This document shows positions 1 to 11,400 of a stretch of DNA of 39,090 nucleotides, in pieces. Origin of the DNA: Sphaeroforma arctica JP610 (taxonomy: Eukaryota > Opisthokonta > Ichthyosporea > Ichthyophonida); the NCBI RefSeq assembly GCF_001186125.1, contig NW_014040485.1:40529-79618 (forward strand). Reading direction: 5' to 3'. The position numbers and the translations under genes were made by a program. Each line of letters starts with the position of its first letter. Within the stretch, counting starts at the first letter, position 1. The notes below the pieces were generated by a model. The model worked only from the letters and a program-made list of their open reading frames with translations. It ran no database searches and was not told the origin of the DNA.

Positions 1-92
1 ATATATATGCGTGTTAAAAACTAAAGCAATGTAAATTATAGGATAATATATTGTGTGCAATATAGCAAGTATAACTGATATATTACTAGCAT

Positions 93-267
93 ACCATGTA
101 AAGAGCATCGCAGTGGCGCTACAAGAACGATTTTAATCTCCCAAACGCAGTCTCTTTGGAATTCAGGTATGGACTAACTAACATACCAGTAAAGAGCATC
201 GCAGTGGCGCTACAAGAACGATTTTAATCTCCCAAACGCAGTCCCTTTGGAATTCAGGTATGGACTA
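93..267. repeat. 91-bp tandem duplication of transposase 3' end
   Basis: The sequence from AAGAGCATCGCAGTGGCG to TTCAGGTATGGACTA occurs twice, at 101-176 and 192-267. The period is 91 bp and I see a single mismatch over the shared core. It covers the last codons of the transposase (GTAFGRLKSFL and stop) and bases beyond it, so the left copy is a duplicated tail. The near identity suggests the duplication is younger than the decay of the element. Confidence 0.9.
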
Positions 268-1125
268 TATAGCGGGAGGAAAACCACTCTCGCTCCCACG
301 GATTCGATAATCTCTACCATATCTGCGCGATGTATAGCAGCGTTATCAAGAATCACAATGCTCAAAGGCAAAGGCCACGGATTGAGACGAGGCAGAATTT
401 GTTGCCGGAAATGATTGTAGAAAGTCGGAGAGTTGTATGTCCCCATGGTTAGTGCACAGGCAAAAAGTCCAGATATGTCGCTAGCTGCCAGCACGCTAAC
501 ACGGTTGCCACGTTCGAATGGACTTTTCACGATTATCTTCTGTCCTTTAGGGCCATAGCCACGATTCCGAAACGTTGAACGAGCATCGCGGGATGCCTTG
601 TCGACGAAGACCAATTGATTCATGTTACTGTTAACCTGTTCATTTAAAATAAAAGAGATAGTCAGAGCTCTGAAGAAATTTATTTAAATATTTATTATAT
701 TGATACTTCCCATAGGCATAGATAATAGTTAATATCAAAATAAACCTTATCCACGATAGACAGGTAAATAAATCCAATTGTCCTTCAAATGAAGCATATC
801 TGGCAGCCTTTTCCATTACCCGCCTCGTATACTTCAGGTCGAACTTCAGTATGCGAAGTATAGTGGTATATGATATCGTATTTCCTCCATCGGCAAGTTG
901 TACTTGTCTCTGGAGTTCATCGAAATATATTGCTGGATTAGCTTTATACATGGCCTCAACTTGGGCTATTAGTTCTTTGGTACGCAACAAATCATCTCGA
1001 CTCTTTCTTTGTTTGGTCACCTTCACAGGACACCCGGTGTTTAGCCATGTTTTAACTATTTTACGTGTTGAATTCTCTGAAACTCTAAACAATTATCGTA
1101 TGTCATCGTAGGTAAGATGGTAGTA
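210..1125 (-). pseudogene. broken DDE transposase (IS630-like)
   Basis: The upstream block shows a helix-turn-helix of the kind IS630-like elements use (FRVSENSTRKIVKTW), then ISYTTILRILK and KAARYAS. The downstream block opens NQLVFVDKASRD, which holds the first catalytic Asp. VILDNAAIH follows with the second, and then FLPLYSPYLNSKGTAFGRLK. In the family the last motif is normally SPxLNPIExxFxxLK, so the third acidic residue is Gly here and the DDE triad is lost. An in-frame TAA follows YHLTYDDIR just before the helix-turn-helix. About 130-150 AT-rich bases separate the two blocks. They could be an intron, since a GT and an AG are available, or an insertion. Class is confident, inactivity is confident, and the nature of the gap is open. 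Confidence 0.75.
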
Positions 1126-1140
1126 ATACCAAGCGGAAAT

Positions 1141-2197
1141 AACCAGCCAAGCTACATTCTCCGAAATCACCGTTATTAAATAACACTAGGACTAGGCGAG
1201 ACGTGTGCGTAGAGTGATGTCTATATTCTCTATTTACTAACATCACAAGTAAAGATAAATATATATATGCTTGAACCAGTTAAAGATGAACCACTTTTTT
1301 TTAATTTAAAATAGATAGTAAGAGATAAGGATTTTTTTTGTTGATATTATCTATATCCGCCTACAATAAATATCGGGGAGATTGTTCACTGTCCAGGTTC
1401 TTACACCTTTTTTTTTTTGAAATTTAATACTGAGAGCCAATGGAATCAGCTTTAAATGGGATTTCTCTCAAAATATATCATTCTGAATATAATTACTCGA
1501 GTCTTGACTCTTGAGTCTTGAGTCTCGACAGTAAACAGTTCAATGAAAAGCGGATAGAAATTCGTTTTTGTTCTGCAAAATCTAAAATTTATACATGCCG
1601 TCTAAAATTCTAAATTACAATTTGTTTTTTTTGTTTTTTTCTCTTTAAAATAATAAAAAACAAGAAATGAAAAGAACATCCCTATTTATATTAAATTTTC
1701 TAATAGATTGATAGAAATCTCACCGCTCTTGTGAAAAAAAGCAAATCCCCCCCCCCCCCCCATTTCAAAATGAAAGGTTCTCTTAACTATTTTATCTGAA
1801 TTTTCAATTCGCACACAGTTAAACATTGGTGAAACGGAGTTATCTCGCGACTCAAATCATGAGCAAATTGGATAAAGGCTGTAGTTTTGCGTCAGCATAC
1901 TGGATCGTTTTTGCCTCAAATCTATTTTCTAGTGATTACTATCACAAGAGAGTACATATTTAGAGACTACCTCTGGGCTCAGGCTACTATGATAACTCAG
2001 AGCTCCGACGCATCTGATTATGTACGGACTGGATTCTAGAACGTTTTACGTTTACCCTAGTTTTTTGTATTTTGTGTTTTTTTTATATATACCAAAATTA
2101 TATGTTTCTCGGTTTCCACTTTTGACTTCCCTCGGCACGGATCTTTTTTAGAAAATTGAATACAATTAATATATACATAAAATCACATGCTACGTAG
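1141..2197. other. AT-rich intergenic DNA
   Basis: No gene is recognised. The stretch contains poly-T runs, a 15-base C tract at 1747-1761, a short cryptic repeat of GAGTC/GACTC words at 1497-1530 like those in the islands right of the synthase, and a perfect 12-bp palindrome TGCTACGTAGCA at 2188-2199. A TATA-like run near 2080-2095 could belong to the promoter of the following gene. Confidence 0.6.
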
Positions 2198-2266
2198 CAC
2201 ACATTCGTAGTGCTGCAAGCAGTAGATGACAAAGTTTTGAACGAAAGCGTTGCCATAATCGAAGAC

Positions 2267-4114
2267 ATGGCACCTCTAGCACGTAGAGTTGTAAGTTTCC
2301 GTGGATTGTTTAGCTTAAACAAGTCGAAGAAAATCGCCGAGTCCGTCGTTAAGGATTTAGGGTGCACATCAAATTTGCCCGCCTCATTGAACACTGTTGA
2401 AGTCGCCACTGGTCCGAGATTGAAATCGATTTCTGAAGCCCCACTGGTGAATTGCGTAGATAGCAATTCTCAAGTATCATGCGAGGGTGAGATTGAGAAG
2501 TTGACCAGTGCTCTGAAGTCAACTAATCCTTACACCGACAACTTGACTCTAAGCGTAGTATCAGCTTTGGATATACAGGATAAGGAGGTGGACATTACTG
2601 ACTGCCTGAGTGATTGCATTGATACTCATAGTGATAGTTCTGGGCTAATATCAGAGGTTGAGATGGCTGAATTCGCGATGCAGACAACAGTTTCTAATTG
2701 TCGCAATCTAGGTGAGCTACAGACGGGCCAACGAGTTATAAAATGTAACACATTTCCAAATAAGTCAGATGATGTAGAGGACGAGTGTGCTGAGCCAGAA
2801 AATACACTAAAAACATCAGAGCTAAGTCCGCGAGGGTACACGGTTTCTGACATTTCTGATCCAGAACACCATACCTTGAAGTGGAGTCGACACATAAAGC
2901 CTATTGATGGCCAACGTAGAGCTTCAAGTATTCACGGCCGTGTGGCTTCACCGATAGAGCTTTTATCTCCTAGGTCCCGTCGAACAACTCTGATGAGTTC
3001 GTCGGATATGAATCTGCATTGCATTAAAAGTTGTAATACTAGTGTAAAGGCCGTTGAAAGGAATAAATGGGTAGGGACGGTAGTACAACTTCTCCAAGAC
3101 AGCGAATCTGGCGACGGGTCAAAACGTTCTAGGGTTTCTGACCCTGATAACCAGATAAATATAAAGTCAAAATTAGATAGCGAGCAAGCACAATACCTTC
3201 AGATGGAGATCGCAAGTTTATACACATTGCCTGCAGTGACAAGATCTCTAAGCCCAGCAGCTGGCGTCCCCTATAAAGCTGCGACAGTTCGAATTCTGCG
3301 CCAGGCAAGTCACAATGCGGTGCTCGATAACCAACCCCGAATATGGAGAGAAAATGAACACCCAGGGATGAAGAAAAGAGCAACGAGTTTGAGAGTTGCA
3401 AAACACCCAATAGGCAGTAATGTTAAAGAATATACCAAGATTCGATCGCAACCCAAACCAGAAAAGCCTAGAGCAACAATTGCTGGTTTGAAACGGCAAG
3501 GTAGTATACCTGCAGCCGACCTATCACTGAATGGGTTTCACCGGGTGCATGAAAAACCTTCCTCGATAGAACACAAAATAGCTGTAAAACGAGCCGCGAG
3601 GCAGACCAAGTTTGCTTTACAAACGACAGGAGAGTTCAATAGTCTGTTGGATATCCGTGGGTCGTCTTTTTCTGGCTGCGATTCAAGCCGGACTCTTCGT
3701 GCGCATTCATACACACCCAGGGAAATGCCAAGTACTGTAAACAAGATGCAAACACCTAGTAATAGGAAGACATACCATGGAGGCAATACATATGCCACTC
3801 TGAGATCGGTACCTTCCTTGACAGCCGTCACTCCTGAAAAATCGCAATTCCGGAAGAGCCCTGGCGATACAAGGTGGCTACCAGCGCGAAGGGCTGTTTT
3901 CAAACCGAGAGTGCTCCTCAATACAGCCACTACATTGCACACGACGTATGGAGAAGAGTACGACAGGACACCATGTACCGTATCCACGCTCACGAGAACC
4001 GAATTCCGGGAACTGATGGCATTCAAGGTTAACGAGATGTTGGTGCACTGTAATTCCGAACAAAGTATATCCTTCGCAAGCTTTCTGTCAGCTCGCCGCC
4101 CGCGCAAAAATTGA
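2267..4114 (+). CDS. Ser/Thr-rich basic protein of unknown function, 615 residues
   Basis: I do not recognise this protein. It is one uninterrupted frame of 615 codons. The frame stays open upstream to a TAG at 2195-2197, but the first ATG is at 2267 (MAPLARRVVSFRG), so I start there. The composition is polar and Ser/Thr-rich with many Arg/Lys clusters, with no membrane segment and no obvious folded domain, so it is probably largely disordered. Several Arg-x-x-Ser/Thr sites fit basophilic kinases of the PKA type: RRASS (about 217-221), KKRATS (369-374), KRQGS (409-413), RRVVS near the N-terminus, and SRRTT. The C-terminus is basic (ARRPRKN). It lies tail-to-tail with the synthase, 676 bp apart. 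Lack of introns beside a 64-exon gene is odd. It may be the last exon of a longer gene, with a possible acceptor CATTCGTAG at 2202-2210. That it is coding is likely from its length alone. Confidence 0.7.
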   Translation: MAPLARRVVSFRGLFSLNKSKKIAESVVKDLGCTSNLPASLNTVEVATGPRLKSISEAPLVNCVDSNSQVSCEGEIEKLTSALKSTNPYTDNLTLSVVSALDIQDKEVDITDCLSDCIDTHSDSSGLISEVEMAEFAMQTTVSNCRNLGELQTGQRVIKCNTFPNKSDDVEDECAEPENTLKTSELSPRGYTVSDISDPEHHTLKWSRHIKPIDGQRRASSIHGRVASPIELLSPRSRRTTLMSSSDMNLHCIKSCNTSVKAVERNKWVGTVVQLLQDSESGDGSKRSRVSDPDNQINIKSKLDSEQAQYLQMEIASLYTLPAVTRSLSPAAGVPYKAATVRILRQASHNAVLDNQPRIWRENEHPGMKKRATSLRVAKHPIGSNVKEYTKIRSQPKPEKPRATIAGLKRQGSIPAADLSLNGFHRVHEKPSSIEHKIAVKRAARQTKFALQTTGEFNSLLDIRGSSFSGCDSSRTLRAHSYTPREMPSTVNKMQTPSNRKTYHGGNTYATLRSVPSLTAVTPEKSQFRKSPGDTRWLPARRAVFKPRVLLNTATTLHTTYGEEYDRTPCTVSTLTRTEFRELMAFKVNEMLVHCNSEQSISFASFLSARRPRKN

Positions 4115-4752
4115 AGGAACTTGTGATAGACAAGCTACACTCTATAGACTGTTTACACTATATCTGTATGCAGTTCAAATCTTTGCATAGTTACTTGCGG
4201 CAGTGTATGTGATCAGACCCCTGTGCACAAACGAACTACTATCATTATAAAAATATCCGAAAGTTCCATATAAATATCTCGTAGCTGATGTACTTTAATT
4301 AGGACCGTCTTCAAAAGAATCTGCAAGGTCGACCTGTGGTTCACAAATATTGTCACCGAAGGTTGTTGTCTATACGCGACATTGGTGATTTTGTGATAGC
4401 AGACTGCGTCCAAATCTGCCGATGTAATAACTCGCATACAATACTAAAATCGATTGTTCAATGGCTATTTTGTGTAGTGCAGCTACTCTTATGTGTCACA
4501 ACCCTAGCGTAGCTTTCAATTGCAGGAAGTATTAGTTGAGATGTTTAATTCAACACAGTTTCTATATTATTGTAAGTGCACAAGACTATTTGTATATACG
4601 AATGTCGGGATTAGGCCAAAATCAACCGACATAGCGATTGTCAGCACCGTTGAGTTCGGTTTGGCAATATCTACCGGTGTGTAAAAGTTTTCCATATGTC
4701 GAACAGCATCACATCAACAATAACAACATGATATAACAGACTTTATATATCC
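4115..4752. other. convergent intergenic region
   Basis: This lies between the stop of the plus-strand 615-residue protein and the 3' end of the synthase. I see no convincing gene. The 74-codon minus-strand frame at 4213-4437 has no recognisable motif. No AATAAA is evident for the plus-strand gene. Confidence 0.5.
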
Positions 4753-4758
4753 TTTATT
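4753..4758 (-). terminator. poly(A) signal AATAAA of the fatty acid synthase
   Basis: On the minus strand the canonical hexamer AATAAA (within GTAAATAAAGG) begins 33 bases after the synthase stop codon, in AT-rich sequence. Position and sequence fit a cleavage/polyadenylation signal and imply a very short 3' untranslated region. Confidence 0.6.
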
Positions 4759-4790
4759 TACATTATATTATTTATATTATAGTTTAATTA

Positions 4791-5478
4791 TTAACTAGCA
4801 TACGCGGTTGCTACGGCGTATTCGCCACTGTGACTAATTGACACCTTAATCTTAGTGACTCCAGCCTTCTGCATGACCACCAGAGCCTCACCGTGAAGCG
4901 CAACCTGTGGTGCCTTTGACACTGATGGGAGGATCTCGATATCCTTCAACCCAGCATGTGCCCCCTTCCAGCCCGCAAGTACCTCTACGTTGTAGTTGCT
5001 GATAGCTTTGATCACCGCCTCTTTAGCCGCCCATCTACCCGCAAAGCTTGCGCGCACATCGGGTTGGGCAAGGCAGTACGTGATTTCGCGCTCGGTGAAG
5101 TTGTTCTCGACAAAGACATCGTTGTCGATGTTGATAGTATCGACCTAGGTAAGGGATTAAAACGGGTGATAAGCAAACGCGATACGTGCATATAGCCATA
5201 TAAATACATGGACATGTGACTAACCTCCGAGAATGATCTAGACCAACCCGACCACACACACACACACAACCACGAGCCATTCGCGTCAATCAGAAATATA
5301 CGTTAGTACTCACCAGTTCGACATCAACACCCACTCCGCCAGCCTCAGCGTCCTCAATCCGTTGGTGTGCGATGGGGCCAAGTACATTACTCTTCAAAGA
5401 GTTCAGCAGTTGGGACTTGAGGTCATCTGCGCCTACGCCTTGATTGAGACTGCCACCCGAGGCCGCCTTGGTCGATAG
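4791..5478 (-). other. FAS phosphopantetheine transferase (PPT) domain, exons 63-64
   Basis: Transfers phosphopantetheine from CoA to the carrier serines of the same enzyme. Exons: 5478-5314 and 5144-4791. Residues 4021-4192. Metal and CoA ligands are Asp4072 in GGVGVDVEL and Glu4117 in RWAAKEAV. They lie 45 residues apart, as in yeast (Asp1772, Glu1817). [16 protein letters not shown] ends the protein; yeast has SISHDDLQAVAVAVS. The two halves are joined across intron 63, in the middle of the VELV motif. Confidence 0.92.
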
Positions 5479-8400
5479 CTGTGTGATGAGGGACAGTGTA
5501 GATTTGAGTGACACAGTTCAATCGATGTATGTATGCAAGCGTATCTGCATTGGACAATATGGTAAAGCACTGGTTAAGGTGTCTTCTTCGACAAGTTAAT
5601 CTGTGACGTTCGATGCGGTAGGTACACAACCGACTTGCGCAGTGGTTGCATATGTATACATCCCAGTCACCATCAGACCACCACACCATACCACCACTCC
5701 CATGTACGCTATACTTCCACATGTAGTCACGATACACATACCGTAGGTGACGACTGACTCGATGTCTTGTTGCTGAGCGATCGCTTCGGGCTGGTGTGTG
5801 CACGTGCACCCTTAGCGGTGAACAGCCACGTGTCCGCCACGGGATCGTAGCTTGCACGTGCGAGAGGATTGAGGTACACAGCCTTCTCGTTGTCCGGTGA
5901 GTATGGTGGTGCGTGTTTCACACGGACATATGGCTTGACGCCAGCCATGGCATCCTGGGTGTACTGTGACGCACGGGCCTCTCTGCTATCTCGAAGAGTC
6001 GTGTACGTTGCCAACTGGAATGGTAAGAAAGTGAGGAAGATAGTTCGAATGAGTAGTGATCTTAGTATGTTGCTGAGAAGAAGTGTAGATGAGAAATATA
6101 GAGTGAGAAGAAGTATAAAGTGGTGAACGAATAGGATGCGACCGTTTCTGGTACCAGCCCCGAGCACACAGAAATATACAGTCCCCCACAAACATCTGAC
6201 ATCGCTCAGACTAACCTCTGTTTCGGATAGCAGACCTAGCACGAACGAGGGGTGGATGACCAACACCTCACCACCCACTTGACCAAAGCCGAAACTCTTC
6301 AGAAGTGCGGCTTTAATGTTGCGACTACCCACGGACACCGAGCGTGACGGGACGTACAGGTGTGAGTACTCTCTCAGCGCAATGTCCACGTTGTCTGTAT
6401 ATCAGGGGTAGGGTTTAGAATTTTTGGGTTATGAGGGGTAATTGATTGTAAGTAAGTGTACACCACATCCCAAGCATGCCTTAATAGGGAGCCACATTTG
6501 GGACTACTCAGTGTATGGTTAGAAGTCCCATTAACTTGGAATACCTTAACAAACACACTCACCTGCATTGCGATTGCCGGGGATGACGCCATCGGCCATG
6601 ATCTGAAGCACACCGTTGAGCATCCATGCAGCAGCGGCACCCTTGGGGTGACCTGAAGGGAGGTGACGGGAGATACATTTGCGATGAGCACTTCACTTAT
6701 GAATATATGAATATATAAATATATTATACATGAACGGAGGCATGCTTTAATGGAAAAAAACTTACCTGTCAAGTACTTTTGGAAGACACCACACACGGGG
6801 TTGCCTTCCGATCGGCCGAGATGGGCCATTTGCGAGTTCACTACATCGGACTCGTTGGTGTCATTCGCCTGTGTCAGTAGAAGTTGTTCAATAAGAAGTG
6901 TGTAAGAACCCAGCAAACACCCTGACTACCATAAATACGACCCAAACCATAGTCGGTTAATTCTTTTGGTACAAAGAGAAATGGAGGGGCCATTGAAGAA
7001 GTGCGTAGGTATCCTTTCAATAGACATACCTTAGTACTGGTGCCGTGGAACGACGCAACAGCGATGTCATCAACCGTCAGACCATACACAGCCAACGCTC
7101 CTCGGACCGGCGCGATAGCGGGGTCGTTCTGGTAGAAGTCTGACCCCCAAGTATGTTGTACAGCCTTACGCTGTCTCTCCGCATCGGCGTAAACTGCCTT
7201 CACTCGATCAGATAGGTCAGACTCGTACACACCAGCATCATCCTGTAGTAGCTGATCCAACTCGGCAACCTCATGGTCCACCCACGTGTTGATCTGGGCG
7301 TTCTGGAACTTCAGTTGGCGGGCACGATAGCTTAGGTCGAGCAGGTGGGATGTGTTCTTGCCTGTATATAGTATGAAGGCGCATGGCGGAGTGTTCAGGG
7401 TTCAGGGTTTGGGTTTAGAGGTATTTCCATTGAAACTGTAACTACAGGAATGACGAGTAGAACCCATCACTCCAATACTTGTATATATCTATCACTCTTA
7501 TTGCTCAGATATAGGCAAACTTACCGTTCTTCTGCACCTCTCGCGCAGAAGTTAGGACACCTTGGCCTGGTGCGGGTACACTTCGGCCCTCTTTATCGGT
7601 GGCTGTGCTGGTGAGTGCGACAATACCGTAAATGGGCAATCCCATTTCTACGGCTAGGGCAGCGGACATCATAATCTGGTTACCGGCACCCTGATAATTA
7701 AATATACAAGATATACACGCTTTTGTGAGAAACGTGATATCCTATCTATGTAAATTTCATCAAACACCGTTAAGTCTTAGTGTTAGAGTTGCTCTTGAGA
7801 GTTACTCTGCACATACCTGCGACTCCATAAAACCACTGCGCGTGGTTGTGGTGGGGCGAGACATTTCAGCGGGAGTGCGCCCTTGTTTGGCCTCTTCAGT
7901 TGAGCTGGAGGTCGCCTTCATACTGGCGAACTCGTATGATCCCATTTCCTGTTATATAAATTGATATGTTGAGGGTGGCCAGATTTAGTATGCGCGAGTG
8001 GCGAGAGCCCTGGACACAATACAACTACCCGGTTTAAAATCCAGAACAATTGTTGCTGTGGCAGCTCACAACCCACCCATAAGATGACACTGCGAACGAC
8101 AAACATTAAACGCTATGCCTACCTGGAAATCATCGTAGCCACCGCAGATGACTACCTTCGCCTTTCCGGACAGAATGGTATCCACACCAATCTCCACACT
8201 CTCGACCGCCGTGGCACAGGCACCCACAGGTGTCTTGATAGGTCCACTCGAACTCAGTAGCAACAGGTTGACCCACGCAGGCATGGTGTTGATAAAGGTC
8301 TCCTGCAGGATGTCGCCCTGCACCTGTTTCTCCACGAAACGGTCCTTGTAGATCTCGATGTTGGACTTCATACCACCCACACCCCCACCGGAGGTGTTGC

Positions 8401-11400
8401 CCAACTCAGACACGTGCACGTACTGGTAGAACTCGTAGGGATCGGTGATACCTGAGCTCACGAGGGCCTCGACGGTACTCACCTGGGTAAGTGGTGGACC
8501 GGGTGTATAAAAGGTCAGTACTACTGATAAAACAACCCGTGTGGACTAGCAACGTGAGGGGTCGTGCTTATTAAAAACTTACACAAGACCATTTAAATAG
8601 CGTAATCCATACACAGAGACATACCAGAACAAGCTTAAAACACGCACAGGTCATGAGCGAATAGCTTACCAAGTTGTACAGGGTGATGGGATCCACCTGT
8701 GCCACGATATCATCGGGCACACCGTAGCGCTCGGCCTTCCAGCCAGTGGGGATCTGTCCAGCGACATTGCGGTCGAATTGCAGAGCCTTGGGAATGTACA
8801 GCTGTGGAGAGTATATAAACAGGACGAATGCGGGTTAGACGAATGGTAATTTGCAAGTACTTGAAAGGCTCAAACCTAACCCCTTTCCCCGTATTCTCGG
8901 CGTTCGAAAGATGCAACAGGACAGGTCATGACGTGCAACAGCTCAGATCGTAGTCACATACCTGAGCGCCCTTCTTGAACAGACACCTCCACTCTCCATC
9001 CATATCCTTGAAGATAGTGACATCGTCACCGTGCTCGTGGGCGTACTCGAGGGCATCCTCTTCCGAACACTTGATGGGTCCGAAGTCGCGTTCTATGGCC
9101 ACCTGTCGCAGGAACTGCTTCTGCTTTGGGTTGTAGCCGTCGAATAGCTCGGGCTCTACAACACGGATGCCGGTATGTTCCAATACCTTCTCCTCGTAGG
9201 TCGCTTTGATGTCCGTGTCTTTGATGGGGGCTCCGCTGCTCGTTTCAACCCATCCGGAATAGGCCTTGCCATCCAGAACACTGTGCACGCAGGAATGTTT
9301 AAAGTAAAGGTCAACTACGTTTAAGTAGAAGTTGATTAAAGTCAGGTTAATCTCACTCTTCGTGTGCACCGTGGTCTATGGCATATTCGTGTGCACGCCT
9401 TTTGGACAACAGGTGCAACGAGTGCGTGTCTACAACTTACCCGTTGAAGTGCTTCACATAGCCCATGATCCAAGCCAACTCAACACATCCCTCCAGCGAG
9501 AAAACGCCGTCCTTCTCCATTTCCCAACGCAATCTGCAATTGACAGGTGAAAGTGTTAGAATGAATGATTTCAACACAGTGTCAAACCGGTGTCAACCCC
9601 GATAAAAGGGACGCCAGCAAGGTACAGAAGAGATAGACCGACAGATAGAGGGTTGGAAAGGGTGCATATTGTGAATCTGCCAGGTAGCGTACAACCATAC
9701 CACACCATAACACCCAGTCCAAACCAACACACACACACACCTGGCGTTGCCGAAGGGGCCCACCTCTCCATATCCAGTCACCACCACCACGCGATTGAGA
9801 TCCAGCATCTCTCGCAGCTGCTTCATGTGCGTGGTGTCCTGCGGCACGCAGATGGGTGGGAACTGCGCCACGAGGTTAGAGCGGCGCTCGATGCTCGGTG
9901 TTTGCATGTATTCTCCATGCTCGATCTGTGTGTCTACCACCTTGTCCTTGGACACGGCTGCGTTCATCGCGGCGCGTTCGGTCAGAGTTGTGCGGGCCTC
10001 AGAGAAGGCGGTGTTGAGGCCTTCTACTGTGTCTAGGCCTCCGCTGAAGTCCGCCCATAATGGGTCGCGTACGGCTACGTCCACCAGGCGCTGGTGCAGG
10101 AGACCGGCCATGTTGTACGCCATCTCACCCGTGCTGAATGTGCGCACGCCCTGGTAGTAGAAGGAACAGAAGAGACCGGTGAGCACTTTTGTGAACTAGT
10201 TAACAATAACATTTCACATTTGGACCAGATTGAGTACGCCCACTGGCCGTAAGCATACACGAGCATATACAACAGGCGCACACGCTGAAAGGAGAAGCGT
10301 GACCAACTAACACTAACAAACACCAGATTGATGGGATGAGTCCTTACCAAGTCCTCGACGGCCCGAGCAATGATGTTGTTCTGAGACATCAGTCCGGTGC
10401 CACGTGTCCAGCCAATGACCACGCCTGTGATGGCTAAGTACTGGCTCCATCCCTCACTGCGCCACTTGTTGAAGAGAACCTCCAAACCAAGTTTAGACTC
10501 GGCGTATAGACCATCTCCGCCGAACACTCCGTGATTGGGCGAGAGCTGCGTATGATTTAGTTTGGGGGGGAGGGGGGGGGGGGAAGAATTGGATTCGATA
10601 ATACGTCAGATGATTTGATACTAGTCCGCTGTCAGCTAAGAGGTGCGTGATGGCACAATGCCTACAGACAGGAGCTGTAAATGTGGACAACTCACAGTCA
10701 ATATAAGTCACAGAAATCAGACAGACTGTGGTGATGCACTTACCGGCAGGAGTGCGAGTGTGGGGCGGGTGATGGACCCGATGGCCTCCTTCTTGGACTT
10801 AATTGCACCCAAAAGACGGGTCAAATTGGTCAACATCATTCGATGGGCAAGCTCAGATCTATAGGTAAAATCAAATAGCAGGATGAGTTCCGACCCAGCA
10901 CACACACACACATGGTGATGTGTATAAAAATGCAACTAATGCCCACAAACACATAAATACACACGTAGACATGCACATGTGAACACACACCCACAGCTAT
11001 CTAAATACGTACCGATCATCGATGTTGTCGATCTCGCGGCCGCCCTCGGATATGGCAGCGAAGGGGATGACGAAATCCAGATCCGTTTTCATGACGTCAA
11101 AGACATGGTCTACCAATTGGTGCACATCCTGGATTAAAATATGGTGTGATTGGCTGAGACTGCAAGCGTTTGTATTGGTATGCGTGTATGTGCTTATGGT
11201 ATCTGGAATGGCTCTGAAATTGTGTTAGATATGACCGGCCTTCATTCATGGTGACCAATACAAGGTTAAACTCGTACCGATCATGTCAAAACGCGTGGTG
11301 GATTCCGACAAGTACACACAAGTACTTACTCACTGGTATAAGCCCTAAACCCTAAAACCCACCTTACATACACGTATACTAACACACGTACACTTATACC

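Larger units (their letters stand above)
93..1140 (-). mobile_element. IS630/Tc1-mariner-type DNA transposon relic
   Basis: This stretch holds the remains of a DDE transposon of the IS630/Tc1-mariner superfamily, transcribed leftwards. Two blocks can be read: a helix-turn-helix segment (about 1125-790) and a DDE-type catalytic segment (about 640-210). I could not find convincing terminal inverted repeats or a TA target duplication, so the limits are those of recognisable coding sequence plus the duplicated 3' tail. It is inactive by inspection and looks old. Nothing links it to the neighbouring host genes. Confidence 0.75.

Noticed and set aside
2210-2266. An upstream GTG start for the 615-residue protein
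   Set aside because: In eukaryotic nuclear DNA an ATG start is expected, and the first in-frame ATG is at 2267.
9590-10157. Plus-strand frames of 136-148 codons opposite FAS exon 51
   Set aside because: They are antisense shadows of a well-supported exon with conserved protein motifs on the minus strand. The same holds for 17694-18281, 24064-24591 and others.
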